Origin: Anniella stebbinsi | Lineage: Eukaryota; Chordata; Lepidosauria; Squamata; Anniellidae | Assembly (NCBI GenBank): GCA_029215795.1 | Contig: JARDYH010000005.1 | Location: 160,295,814-160,359,813, forward strand | Length of the DNA: 64,000 bases | Direction of reading: 5' to 3' | In this document: positions 40,688-52,617 of the stretch, piece by piece | Position numbering within the stretch: position 1 is the first letter of the stretch | Layout: every line of letters starts with the position of its first letter | Position numbers and translations under genes: made by a program | The notes under the pieces: generated by a model | What the model was told of the DNA's origin: nothing | Database searches by the model: none | The model's input: only the letters and a program-made list of their open reading frames with translations

Positions 40688-41151
40688 CCCAATATGATGT
40701 TCAGTTCCTGGGTGGCAAATATAACCCTCCATTCAACACTTCTGGTTGTATTTATATACTGTAGTCTTAAGCATTTATATTTCATACTGCTTTTATGCTG
40801 TACTTTATGATTTTGATTTCTTTCTGTCTAAACATATGTAGGATTGTGCCCTTCATCTCTTAACTATAATTATCTGTTTATATATCTCAGTTCATAACTC
40901 ATTTTATAACTATCGCTTAACTAGACCTATCTCAGTAAATTGATGGTTTGGAATGAAACTAACTAGTATATTTTGTAAAACTGCTGTTCCATTAGAGGAA
41001 TGATTAAAACATAGGAACAAAAATCACAGCGAAGCTCTCTGCTTCCTAAATTATTGTAGGGGAGGATATCCCAATACTTTACGTTTCTACGGCTGCAATC
41101 CTATTCCCACACATTCCTGGTAGTAATCCCCTTTGAACACAGGGAGACAAG

Positions 41152-41353
41152 GGCCAGATCTAATCAAGCAGGATATAACACTTTGACAGCGTTTGAAAAC
41201 AGTATATGAAATGTGTCCTGGACAGGATCTACACTACTGCTTTATAATGGTTTATAATGGTTTTGACAACTGTTCGGGCCCAGGATACATTCCATATACC
41301 ATTTTCAAACCATTTTCAAAGTGTCATATCCTGCTTGGGGTAGACCTGCCCCT
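41152..41353. repeat. MITE family E, full palindrome
   Basis: GGGCCAGATCTAATCAAGC + GGATATAACACTTTGACA mirrored by TTTTCAAAGTGTCATATCCT + GCTTGGGGTAGACCTGCCC. About 200 bp, no coding. Confidence 0.7.
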
Positions 41354-41359
41354 GGTCGC

Positions 41360-42900
41360 CACAGGCAACCTGGAGTTCCATGCAGGCAAGTGGACTATCA
41401 AGGGAGGGAGGGAGCATTCTGTTCCACCTTGGTCAGTCTGCTTTGGTTTCAGCTCTATCCTTCTTGCACATTTGATAGAAGGTAGTTTCTTTTTTGTTCG
41501 TTTCTATTTTTTTTTTACTATCCTGCTAAGAGGCTGCTATCTTATATTTTCACATTGGCCATGGAGGTGGGGACTTCCCCTCCCATGGCCAGCATGGAAA
41601 TGCAGGATACCAGCCTCTTAGGCTGGCTGCCGGGCTAGTAAGTAAGTAATTAAGTAAGTAAATGCAGACTAGTAATTTTATGGTCTTATTGACAGAGCTC
41701 CACTATATCATATCATCTCTTATAGGATGTTTCTGTGAACAGGAACATTCTGCTGAATTTGTAGATCACATGTATCAAGAATTGGAGTATTTTTAAAGTT
41801 TCTTTCCCTCCCCCAAGTAGTTACAAATTCTTGGCGACGTACCTTGACTTTTACCTTATAGCCTCGTCTCCTCAGATCCTCTCAAACCAGTTTATGGAAA
41901 ACTTGGACTCATAGTTGAATGTAATTTCCCCCCCGATCTCAGTCCTTTTTCTGATTTTAGCTCGCCCATCCAATGAGATTTTGTCAATTTCGACTCTTCC
42001 CAAGAAAATCAGCTGCTAACTGACATGGGAGCTGTAAAACGAATTATGGGAGGGAGCTTGGGGTAAGATGGTTTATGACAAAACAGAAAGGGCTAAATCG
42101 GTCCGGCTTAGTTTTGCCAAGGCCAGCAGACATTAAATAACAGAGATGTCAACACAGAGGGGGCCGAGGGGCTGTTTGGAGCGACAGGAACAAGTGTGAC
42201 CCAAAGTGACCTATGGGTGTGGATGAAGGGGACATTTTAAGGGAACAACTTCAAGTCCCAGGCTGCAAAAGGGCAGATCAGCCAACTTCAAAAGTTCTGA
42301 AATTACAAACCTGGATGCTTGGGTGAGTGAGATTGAGTTCGTCAAAATAATGACAATATGAAAAACAGGAGTACATCACAGGTTTTTATTAATCAGCATT
42401 CTTGGGTTAAATAGGTTAAAAGAGGATGTAGCCTTTTGGCAGGTATGTGCTCCAGTTCCATTCTAGGCTGTAGGTGCCTCAGAATCTGAGTTCATAGACA
42501 AATGTTTATCCCACGTCTCATAGAGCTCCAAAGACCGATGAGGTTATCAAGTTTAGCTTCCTGGGCAGGATTATCCAGTGTTGTTTGTTGGAATTACACA
42601 CACACACACAATCTCCAGGTTCTCAAAATCAGTTTTTGATAAATATTAACTCATTGTTGCAATAATTATAGGCTAATAAGAGCACCTCATAAAATGTCAG
42701 AGGCAAGGCTTACAAATATTCATGTCAGCCTCATTGAATGCCCCCAGAGTTGCTGCCAAATCAGCATACACAGGATTAGGCTACACAAAGTCTTAAATGT
42801 GTTAGCCAGAGCCTTTCTACACGCTGTGATTCCTCACTCATGGTAGCTTGGGGGTCCTTTAAATCACATTATAGTGGTCTCATGGAATTGCACAATACAA
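41360..42900. other. No gene recognised
   Basis: Minus-strand words near 41,810-41,910 (EDLRRRGYKVKV in a broken frame) faintly recall L1 ORF1, but no continuous frame supports it. Confidence 0.35.
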
Positions 42901-42906
42901 TATATC

Positions 42907-43226
42907 TAGGCTGATTATATGAAAAGGAGGTCAGGGCTCATGTAACTTTAACAGTTGTAGAGAAAAGGGAATTTCAGCCAGTGTCATTTGTATGCAATTA
43001 GTTCCTGGTGAAATTCCCTTTTCATCACAACAGTTAAAGTTGCAGGAGCTATACTAGAGTGATCATATACAAAAGAAGGCAGGGCCCCTGCAACTTTAAC
43101 TGTTGTGATGAAGAGGGAATTTCACCAGGAACTAATTGCATACAAATGACACTGGCTGAAATTCCCTTTTCTCTACAACTGTTAAAGTTACATGAGCCCT
43201 GACCTGGATTTTATCTGGTCAGCCTA
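42907..43226. mobile_element. Palindromic hAT MITE, family A, hybrid ends
   Basis: Left end GATTATATGAAAAGGAGG, right end CCTGGATTTTATCTGGTCAG: the same mixture as at 14.6 kb, again without a visible 8-bp duplication (AATATATC versus CTGTGGAA). Confidence 0.85.
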
Positions 43227-43229
43227 CTG

Positions 43230-44525
43230 TGGAAAGTTTGTAAGGATTGCACATACTTAAATTAACTTTATGAGGTAAGGTGGCTGAGGGCTTTTTCTTG
43301 TTTTCTTTAAAACTCTGAAGCCTATTTAAAAGCCACAGCACTTCCTTGATCCTGAGTTTACATAGTTCTAACTCTCCTTTTGGAATAATCGGGGGCCTGC
43401 AGCTACTTAGGAGAAATTGAAGTGGAGAGGGAGAAATAAGTTTGTGGAGGCTGATTCTTTGCTGTGCTGAAGCTACTAAACTTTCCAGTTTGGGGCAGTA
43501 AAATCAGAAGCTGTGTGAAATACCAGTATTTCACAAGGAGAACTTCCTGCCCTTCCCTCTCTCTCTCTGTTCAAAATGTCATTGCAAGCAAGCTCCCAGC
43601 AGTGGGCATGTAAGAGCAGAAAAGTAGGGGGAATAGAGGGGGGGGGGGGAAACAATGAGCAGACTGTGGAAGGAAAGGTGGCAGTTACCCTCTAGTTTAA
43701 AAAGCTGCTGCATACACACTACACTCGCCATTGGTCTGCTAAGGGAGTGAGTCCTAAAACCCCCTTAGTAACTGCAAGACTACTGAGCTTAGAGGGAAGA
43801 AATAGGCTTGTATTAAGGCTGATGATGGCAATTGAGACAGATCTGTGCCCCGTGCCCAGGTAGGCCCTCCATGACAACACCCCTGGTGCTAGTATAGTGG
43901 CTAAGGGGCAAATTAGGGCTGAATGCATCTTTAGCAGTTGTGTCAGGGGATCTGAGCTGGCAGTGACGGACCAAGAAAGGGATCTTGGGGTTGTGGTGGA
44001 CAGCTCAATGAGAATGTCAACCCTGTGAGCAGCTGCTGTAAAGAAGGTGAACTCCATGTTAGCATTTCAACTCCCTCTTGAGAATAAGAGCAGAGTACAA
44101 TGTTCTTTCGACAGTGCAGAATCTCCCCTATATATTAAAAAAGAGATTACTGTTCTAGCCTTAGAACTCCCTTAAGAACTCTTTTAATCATGATTGTGCA
44201 TCCTGTTCCTGATTTTGGTGGCCCACATTCTTGTAAAGGTAGCTGGATGCTTTACGTATACTGATACCAGCCATGCTTGGAACTACCAAAATGGAAATCA
44301 GAAGTTGCTTGCCTGACCTGATGCTTGACTAAATCTCATCTTTCAAAAATGCACTTCTGGATCTCTAAAACTGCAGTAACTTAAGATGTTAGTATGAAAT
44401 GCATTGTTGTTGTTTCTACCTAAATGACTGAAACCACATGTTCTGTGTATTTTAAATAAAAGCTTCTTAAAGTGTACCTTTTTTCCATTTCTGCTTTTAC
44501 AGTAGATAAGTTTGAATTGCCTCTC
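43230..44525. other. No gene or recognised repeat
   Basis: Contains a poly-G run at about 43,641-43,650 and short open frames without domain features. Confidence 0.4.
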
Positions 44526-44526
44526 T

Positions 44527-44833
44527 AAATCATTAATCTTCACAATATCATATCTAACTGAGCTGGAGTCTAGATCCACATTGTATATTCTATATAGTTC
44601 CTCAATTAATTCTCAAAAACCATGTCAAAGGTGCTAAATGCTGTAAAAGATCAGTATCTGGTTGAAGTAGCAGTTCAGGGAGTCAAAGTACAAAAGTGGT
44701 TTCGGTATCCAGCTCATTAACAGTCCGACATGGGTTTTGAGAATTAATTGAGGAAATATATAGAAGATACAATATACTATATGGATCTAGACTCCAACTC
44801 AGCTAGATATGATCTTGTGAAGATTAATAAACT
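44527..44833. repeat. Long inverted repeat, arms ~100 bp
   Basis: Left arm 44,527-44,627 (CATTAATCTTCACAATATC ... AAAAACCATGTC) pairs with right arm 44,729-44,833 (GACATGGGTTTTGAGAATTA ... GTGAAGATTAATAAAC). Spacer ~100 bp. Probably a foldback transposon remnant. Confidence 0.75.
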
Positions 44834-44876
44834 GAGGAATATGACTTTAAAAAAAATCTTAGAACTCTATGTATTT

Positions 44877-44990
44877 CAGCCTTCCCCAACCTGATCCTCT
44901 CCAAATGTCTTTGACTATGACCCCATCTAGTCATGCTGACTGGGCATTGTGAGTTGTATCCAAAACATCTGGAGAGAACCAGCTTGGGGG
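44877..44990. repeat. Palindromic MITE family F
   Basis: CAGCCTTCCCCAACCTGATC and AAACATCTGGAGAGAACCAG are the two arms. Confidence 0.65.
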
Positions 44991-45169
44991 AGGATACTAT
45001 ATTTAACAAGAATCAACTGTTTCTGTACAATTACTTAAAAGAACAAATGCCAGCACTAGTAAAAAATCACATAAATGAGGTAAAAACAGTATGGCCAGTA
45101 ATAATCATCCTTCAATACAGACGGATAATAACTTATCATGATGTTTAAAACACCCATTGAAATTGCATC

Positions 45170-48100
45170 CATTTACTTTGCCTTTCACATAGCCATGAGC
45201 TGCCATACCATGAGTGTCAAAAAGGGCTGTCACAAATTCTGCTGCATGTATCCTTGACTTGTAAATAATATAAAGTCATACCATACACTGTGGAAATCAG
45301 GAGTCTTAACTTTGCCCTTAGCTAAATTAAGTTGATGTGTCAACTTTGCTGCCATAGCTATTTGCCACAGTTCCATATACCAAAATTCTAAATTTAACAA
45401 TTTCTCGGTTTTCCAGTTTCTGGTAATTATCCTTCGAGCAGCCATCAACATAAATACTATTCATTCTTTAGACTTAACATTTACATTTTGTTCCTTCCGA
45501 ATTGTTAGTAATGCTAATGCTGGTTCAAGTTTTATAATTTGATGTGTGATCTTTTCCATTTCTATGAGTATCATATTCCAAAACTGTAATGCTATAGGAC
45601 AGGACCACCACACATGAAAATATGAACCTTACTGATTACATTTTCTCCAGCATTTTGTATTACTTATATTTATTATTCTTGCTAGTCGTATTGGTGTCAT
45701 ATACCATCGATGTAACAGTTTTAAAGAATTCTCCTTAAGTAGTGTCGATATAGTTTTCTTTGACTGAGTTATCCAAATTTTATTCCATACATTTTGTTCT
45801 ATTGATATACCAAGATCATCTTCCCATATTATTTTCAATTCATTTAACACATTTGCATCTATTTCAATAAGATATGAATAGATTTTAGAGACTAATCCCT
45901 TTGTATTGACCATATGCTGTGATAATATCCATTCAATTTTTGTCATATTTCTAGTCATGCTTTGTCTTACTATGGGATTCATAATAAAATAATGTATTTG
46001 ATGAAAGAAGATCCAATTCATTTGTATTCCTTTTAGCATTTCCTTAATTTTTACTACTGTGAGAGGCATATTAATTTTGTAAAAAATATATTATTCTATA
46101 AAGTCCTTTTTGTTTCCATTCTGCGTAATAATCTTCTTTATTCTCATAATGAAACTTTGGGTGTAGCAGGAATGGAAGCAACGGGGATATTTCCAGAATT
46201 AAATTGTTTTTTCCATTTCTTCCAAATTTTTAATGTACTGTGCAAAAAGGGGTTGTCTACCCATTTCAAATCACCTATTTCCCCCCTCCAAATGCTGCTT
46301 GTTCAATTAACTGTACATGTTTCCTCATTGCCTCCATATCTACCCACGGCCTCTCTGAAGTTCCCTCCATATATGATACTATAGATCTCAACTGATTTGC
46401 TTCATAATATTTATGAACACTTGGCTCTCCCCAGCCACCTTGATCCAATCGTTTTTGCCTCAGAGTCTTAGCTAGCCTTGGTCTTTTCTCATGATAAATA
46501 AAATTTGTAAATATTTTTTGCCACTGTGCCAAATCTTTTGAGTCGATTATTATGGGTGGTGTTTAAAAAATAATAATTTAATTTTGGTAATGCTACCATT
46601 TTGATAGTGCTTATTCTACCCATTATTGTTAAATGTAATTGTGACCATCCTTTAATATCTTTCTTTACTTGGGTGAGCGCTGGATGCAAGTTCAATTGCT
46701 GAAGTTTTTATTTAAAAAATGGGATAATTACTTCTAAATATTTAAAGAACTTATAGAATATTGGAATGTCTGTACAACTTCAAATTTCAAGTTACTCTTT
46801 AGGTTTTATATTTATATATAATGTTCCGGATTTGTTGTAATTAATATGCAGCCCTGCCACTTCTCCATTTTCCTTAATCTCTTTCATTAATTCAGGCAAA
46901 GGTTTCCTAGGATTTATAGTTAATATTGCGAAGTCATCAGCAAACATGCTGAGCTGATGTGTTTGGCCATTTATTTCTAAGCCTCTAATATTTTCATTAT
47001 TCCTTATGGCATTTGCTAAAGGTTCTAAGGAAAGAGCAAAAAGTAAGGGTGACAAAGGGCACCCTTGCTTGGTACCCCTACTCAAGAGAAACTTTCTTGA
47101 GTCAAATCTGTTTACCCTCACTATAGCATTTGATATTTGGTAAAACTGTTGTATCGCTGTTATAAAACTTTGTCCCTTATTTAATTTATTCATAAGTGCA
47201 AATATAAAATTCCATTCCAAATGGTCAAATGCTTTCTGTGCATCAAGGGATGCAATTGCCAATGGCATCTTTGTCTTTTTACTAATATGAATAGCATTTA
47301 AAATTCTACGTATCAGGTCAGCTATTTGCCTTTGGGGTATAAATCCTGCTTGATCAGGGGAGATATATTCTTTTATTATGGTACTTAATCGAGATGCAAG
47401 GACCACAGTGAACAATTTTGCATCCTGATTAATAATGTTATTGGACAATAGGAATCTAATTGATCAGTTTGCTTTCCTGGTTTTAAAATCACTGTGATCC
47501 ATGAGTATGGTGGTTGCTCCCCTTTCATAATCTGGTTACATAATTTTGTCATATGTGGTAATAATAAATCTTTAAATTGCTTATAGAATTCTGGTCCATA
47601 ACCATCTATACCAGGGGATTTACCATTTTTAAAATTTCTTTATCCTGTCTTCTATTTCTTTACTTTCAATAGGTCTATTTAAGATATATTTGTGTTCATT
47701 CTTAAACTCTGTACTAATTAATTTTTGTAGATAATCTTCCATTTTCCCCCCTGGTGGCTTATCTAAAGAGTATAATTTTTCAAAATATTTAGCAAACTGC
47801 TCTGCTATTTGCTCTGTACTGTGTACATAGGTATTATTATACTCTATAACGTTTCAAAGTATGTGCTAGCAATTTTGGACCCTTATTGCCAAATTCATAA
47901 TGATTTTGTTTTACATATAATATCTTTGTTGCCACAGAGTCTAATTCAATAGTCTCTAGCGGGGCCGGATTAAGGCCAGCTGATGTCCTAAGCACAACCC
48001 AATAATGGTGCCCCCTTGGCCCTTCCATTGCTTAGCCGGTAAGACATTAAGACTCAATAAGTGCTGAAGGTGAAATAAGACATTAAAAACTCAGTTTTCT

Positions 48101-48345
48101 TCAAGGCCATCATCCCCCACGCCAGAACACACAACTATATCAAATATAACTGTTTTTTATATATTTATATATTCCTTAAATTAGGTGGCTACAGCTATGG
48201 TACCGGTATTCTGTGGTGCCCCCCTTTCCTTGGTGCCCTAAACACGTGCTTATATTGCTTATTGGTTAATCCAGGGATGGTCTCTAGCTGTTTCCTTTTG
48301 CTTGTTAGATCTCTATATATCCTTTTGGATCCTGTTATTTTATGT
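45170..48345 (-). pseudogene. Decayed L1-clade LINE (ORF2 fragments)
   Basis: The largest open piece (47448-46792, 218 residues) has QAGFIPQRQIADLIRRILNAI, SLDAQKAFDHLEW, GTKQGCPLSPLLFALSLEPLA and FADDFAIL: an L1-type reverse transcriptase. Downstream pieces at 46695-46489 (IKGWSQLHLTIMGRISTIKM), 46532-46275 (GGWGEPSVHKYY), 46069-45629 and 45451-45230 match successive parts of L1 ORF2 C-terminus. Many frameshifts; upstream of 47,450 only short conserved pieces. A hAT element sits inside it at 47,960-48,279. Confidence 0.8.
47960..48279. mobile_element. hAT-like element inserted in the L1
   Basis: Starts CGGGGCCGGATTAAGG and ends TTGGTTAATCCAGGGATG, imperfect inverse ends. Flanked by an exact 8-bp duplication GTCTCTAG (47952-47959 and 48280-48287). 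Interior is non-coding. Confidence 0.75.
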
Positions 48346-48409
48346 TTCCCTTTTCTATACAACTCTTAAAGATACGGAGCTCTGTCGTCCTTTCTGTATG
48401 GTCACCCTA
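48346..48409. mobile_element. hAT MITE family A, end fragment
   Basis: TCCCTTTTCTATACAACTC through GTATGGTCACCCTA matches the last ~65 bp of the family. Confidence 0.6.
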
Positions 48410-49492
48410 ACAGTGGGCCATTTTCTCCCTTGCCCCCTTGGGTACTTCTTTTCTTTACGTAATAATGTATTTCTTTTATTAATTGTTAAATGAATACATA
48501 GCTCACAGTTCCAAACAAAATTTCAAAATACACCCTTTTATGGTCTGTGATTAATTCTAGATGGGAAATTCCAGTAAAGTGATTTTAGATTACTTATTAA
48601 CCTATCTCATTCAGTATTTATGTTGAACAAACATGTTGGTCTTGCTTTCATTTTAATTCTGAGATGTCGATGTCAGGATTTCAGTAACCTTCAATAAGCC
48701 ATTTTTTGTAAGAGCCTGAGTTATCTCAGGGCCAAACAAGCTATATTGGCAACAGACCCTTGACTCAGAATGTAGGCCATCATGGGGAAGAGAGATTTCA
48801 AAAAGAGAAGTGGTGAGGAATGTAGAATAATTCCACCATCCACTGCTTCCCCCATCTCCTTCAGCCCGTCGAACAGGGTCACTCCAAAAGACTGACATTT
48901 CCAATCTGGAAGCTCAACCATGAGATGAGATGAAGCTGGTAGAAGGCACTCCGAGTTGCCAAGCCCACATGGATCCCAACGGCAGAGATTAATGCACGTG
49001 TACCCCCAGACTACAAACCAAGAGTGAGTGCAACCCCATCCAGAACAATCAATAAGCCTGTGTCCTGCATTCCAGATGCACTCACCCACAGCTGTCAAAC
49101 TAGAAGCAATTACTGCGTTTGGAAAGAGAAATGGGGTGGCATGCCAGGAACTGAGAAAAACAGTTGCTGGCGACTCAGGCCAGTGGGGATTCTTAGCAGG
49201 GCACTTACAAGGCTCTTGGCAATCCTTTGAACCCTGGGGATAACCTTACTAAGGGGGTGATCTATACCCATATTTCCCACCTGTGAACTGTCAAAGGCTG
49301 CCAAACCAGCCTCTATACAGTCCAGCGCTGCCTGTTACCTTGTATGTTTGACAGCTTAAACATACAAGAGTCCAGCCAAGGCAAGCCTCTATATTTTGGA
49401 TTGTTGTAGTTGCGCAAGTGCACAATTCTGAATAACTGATAAAAAAAAATGGAGGGACATCACTGCACATTCCACAAGGTTGGGAAAATGCA

Positions 49493-49525
<33 letters not shown>

Positions 49526-50022
49526 AACCCTTGGCCCGGTTTTCCCCCCACAAAAAGGAAACAGAAATATTTTTGAAAGGGCTCTAACTGTGATTGGGAT
49601 TGCAATCAAAGCTAGGACAGGGGACTTGGTGGCAGTCAAGATGGGCTCTGCCACAAAGTCCACCGGGATGTTGGGAAGAGTCGGCTGGAGGACCAAAGGG
49701 TTAGGAGGGGGGGGGGGGAACAATCCTTGAAAACCCCTATTGCTTGTTGGGTGCACAAACCACACCACCCAGAGTGCGTAGCTTGTTACCCATGATGGAG
49801 TGTCATGTTGTGTTAATGCATCCACTGTGTCCTAGTCAATTTCACTGCTAAGGCTACATTTAATGCTTGCATTAGCAGCTTCAGTCTTTGGCTTAGCTCT
49901 TTGACTTGAGGCTTCAGTCCTAGACTTGGAAAAAGCTGCATTCATCTCCGGTGCATCTCAGTTCATGATAGAAAGGATCCTGATTCCTCCATTCTAATCT
50001 AGAAATCAAAGCCACCGACAAG
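48410..50022. other. No gene recognised
   Basis: Includes an L2-like scrap near 48,930-49,045 (GGTAGAAGGCACTCCGAGTT, AACCCCATCCAGAACAATC), the (CAA)n, and poly-G at 49,708-49,719. Confidence 0.4.
49494..49526. repeat. (CAA)n microsatellite
   Basis: About 10 CAA units. Confidence 0.9.
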
Positions 50023-50155
50023 GGTAGGCATGGTCAGGCACCTGACGAGGGTCCACAGTGGCCCTCTGACGAAAGCCCCGTGGAGTTGCTTCTCCTCTTC
50101 AGCCTTGCAACCTGCTTGTTTACCTGCCTCTTGCTTTGTCCCAGACAACAAAGAG

Positions 50156-50352
50156 GGAGGGGCCATAGCTCAGTGTGATAGAGCACATGCTTTGATGCAG
50201 AAAGTCCCAGGTTCCATCCCCGGCTTCTCCAGGTAAGACAAGGAAGGAATCCTGCCTGAAACCCTGGAGAGCCACTGCCAGTCAGTGTCGACAATACTGG
50301 GGTAGAGGGACCCAGGGTATGATTCAGTGGAAGGCAGCTTCCGATGTTCCTA
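50156..50352 (+). repeat. tRNA-derived SINE
   Basis: Pol III A-box-like GGCCATAGCTCAGTGTGATA and B-box-like GTCCCAGGTTCCATCCC, then a non-tRNA body ending GAAGGCAGCTTCCGATGTTC. Common squamate SINE layout; family name not assigned. Confidence 0.75.
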
Positions 50353-50404
50353 ATTGTGGTGGAGAGAAAGAGGAGCAGCAGATGACACTGTTACTTGTTC
50401 TCTG

Positions 50405-50492
50405 CCTGTTTATTTATTTATTACATTTGTATACTGCCCCATAGCCGAAGCTCTCTGGGCGGTTTACATAGGATTAAAAACAATTAAAAACA
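50405..50492 (-). repeat. L2 3' tail
   Basis: TTATTTATTACATTTGTATA ... GCTCTCTGGGCGGTTTACAT is the inverse of the L2 tail; inserted in repeat X. Confidence 0.75.
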
Positions 50493-50554
50493 AGCACTTG
50501 GTAGCAGTGCTGAGAAAGAGGATGAGGGGCAATAGCAGCCGGTGACAATGGTGG

Positions 50555-51642
50555 GGAGCCCTCTACATGAGCGATTTAAGGCTCTTTCAAGGTGCATTAC
50601 TGATTTTACCTCTACAAGAGTGAGGCACATAGCAGGGGTACAGCTGATTTTTCTCTCCTTTTATTCGCATTTTCGCATTCGCTTTAAATAGCGACTTTTA
50701 TTTGTTCTGCGCACTTACGGCGCCTTGCCTTCGTGTAATCAACTTCTGAGCATTCACATTACTGATAATAGTGGGCGGACTGTGCTGGTGATGTCATGTG
50801 AACTGCCCCTTCGCTCCCCCCATTCCCTGGAATCCTTCAACCCACTCACCAATTTTCCTGCTCTGCCTGCTCCGGGGTCCCTATCAAGGCTTGCGCCCGG
50901 GGAGTTTGGGGAGTTTGGGGAGCCAGCCAACAGAGCTCGGCGGAGGGAGGGGGACAGGCAGGCAGGCAGCTGCATACTCAGGGAGGAAGGAAGCCGCAGA
51001 AGCTAGCCCTAGAGGTGGGCTGGCTGGCTGCTGCCTCTGGTGGAAGGGAGGAAGGGAGGAAGGAAGAAGGGGGTGGGGAGGAACAACAGAGCAGCCGGAG
51101 CGAGAGAGCTGCTCGCCTTGGTCTTATCTGGGTCAAGAGGGTTACCGCACCAAGGAGCGCCTGGTCAGTAGTGAGAGCTAAAAGCCAGCCGATCACCTAC
51201 AGTTTCTCTGTTTACAAAACCATAAATCAAATCTTTTACACGTTGCCTCAGAAGGAAGCCTCATTGGGTTCCATGAGACTTGTTCTCAAGTAAGCAAGCA
51301 TGCGGGGGGGGGGGGGGGAGAATGCAGATCGGGCATAAAGAAACAGGAGAAACAAGGTGATTACCGGCAGGTAACCCAGGTAACCAAAGGCAGGAGATTC
51401 TGGTGGGCGGGGTGAACATAGGGCGGGAACCTGAAGGGGTAGATCCTCCAGGAAACAGCACGGTACTTTCTGCAACATTTGCATGCACTTCTTCGCATGT
51501 AAACAACTTTAAATCGCTTTGCAGAGAGCCCGTCATGCTCTTCCACACCTCTCGTGTATAGGTATGAGGCATAAACTCGAGTGTAAGGTAATGCACATAT
51601 TCTGAGAATTGGGCGTAAAAGCGACCTCTTGTAGAGGGGACC
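50555..51642 (+). mobile_element. Long family-B element, inverted relative to 52.6-54.2 kb
   Basis: Left end GGAGCCCTCTACATGAG, right end CTCTTGTAGAGGGGACC. Shares terminal ~200 bp with the short MITEs and interior blocks (AGTGGGCGGACTGTG; GATTACCGGCAGGTAACC) with the other long copy. The middle is GGGAG-rich and contains 51,302-51,320 poly-G. Non-coding as far as can be seen. Confidence 0.7.
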
Positions 51643-51796
51643 TCAGTGAGCGAAGGAGGCCCCTTGCCTTGCCCAAGGACCCTCAAAAACCTGGAATCAG
51701 CACTGCTAGAAATGTCTGCCTTTTGCTATGTATTGGGGGGGGGGGGGGAGTCAGACTTTCAACAAACCTATATTGTTAAGATGTTGACTCATAGAC

Positions 51797-51985
51797 CCTG
51801 TTCAGATGACATGCTGAGGCACAGTGGTTAAGCCCTTTGAGCTAAATATTATGGCTTAGTGCATTGTGTGAACCGTTCCTAACCATGCTGGCTACAGAAT
51901 CACAGTTTAAACATACTCACAACCATTTGCTCCAGAAGGGTTAGCAGCCTAACCTTGGCTTAGCGTGTTGTCTGATCAGGCCCAT
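51797..51985. repeat. MITE with CCTGTTCAGATGACATGC ends
   Basis: ACCCTGTTCAGATGACATGC mirrored by GCGTGTTGTCTGATCAGGCC, interior GGTTAAG/CTTAACC-like words. hAT-like ends; target duplication not clear. Confidence 0.55.
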
Positions 51986-52617
51986 GATGTTGAAAGGAAT
52001 AATCAAGGAAGCAAGCAAACAAAATAGCCAGAGCCCACTGCAGTTTATTTCACAATGTCCACATAGTGATACCAGGTTGTATGTGTCCTCTCACACACCT
52101 TCTAAAGGGCACATTGGGGAAAATTATACTGTTCCTGCAGAGTAAAATATCCGTTTAATGGTTAATCTCTGCAATGGAAAGTGAAAGTTCTTCGTTCGTC
52201 AAGAGTAGATAAAAGAGATTTGCCCGTACTGGATCTATACATTCAACCTGATGCTTCATAGTGGCTTGTGCTCACGTTGAAGAAGCTGTGAATTCTGAAC
52301 TTTAGAGACCAGATACTGCTACGTGAGTATTACATTTTTATTACCCTCCATCTTTTACAACATTTATTCCCATCACTCACTCTATTGGCCAACTCAGCCG
52401 GTGAGTGTTGACACCATTGTAGCCAAAACTAGAGAACTGGGGTAGGTGGATGGGGGTTGGAATATCTTGGAAAAGGGCTTGGCTGGCTGGCTAGGAGATT
52501 GAACAGAAGCACTCCATGCTGCAACAATTTGTTGTCATTCCTATTTATTCCTCCAAATATTCAAGCTACTATGTTTGCCTCTCCCTCTCTTCCCCGTGCA
52601 TTATGCATGCTATGACA

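Larger units (their letters stand above)
50023..51705 (+). repeat. Dispersed repeat X, copy broken by SINE, L2 tail and family-B element
   Basis: Segments matching 10.1-10.5 kb: 50,023-50,155 (AGGGTAGGCATGGTCAGGCA...), 50,355-50,404, 50,493-50,554, and 51,643-51,705 (CCTTGCCCAAGGACCCTC). Between them lie a tRNA-derived SINE, an L2 tail and the 1.1-kb family-B element. Confidence 0.65.

Noticed and set aside
41810..41910. Possible L1 ORF1 remnant (EDLRRRGYKVKV)
   Set aside because: Only a dozen suggestive residues with in-frame stops; too weak to call.
49460..49825. Leucine-rich minus-strand frame that looks like a membrane segment
   Set aside because: The leucine run is the (CAA)n microsatellite read in the other strand.
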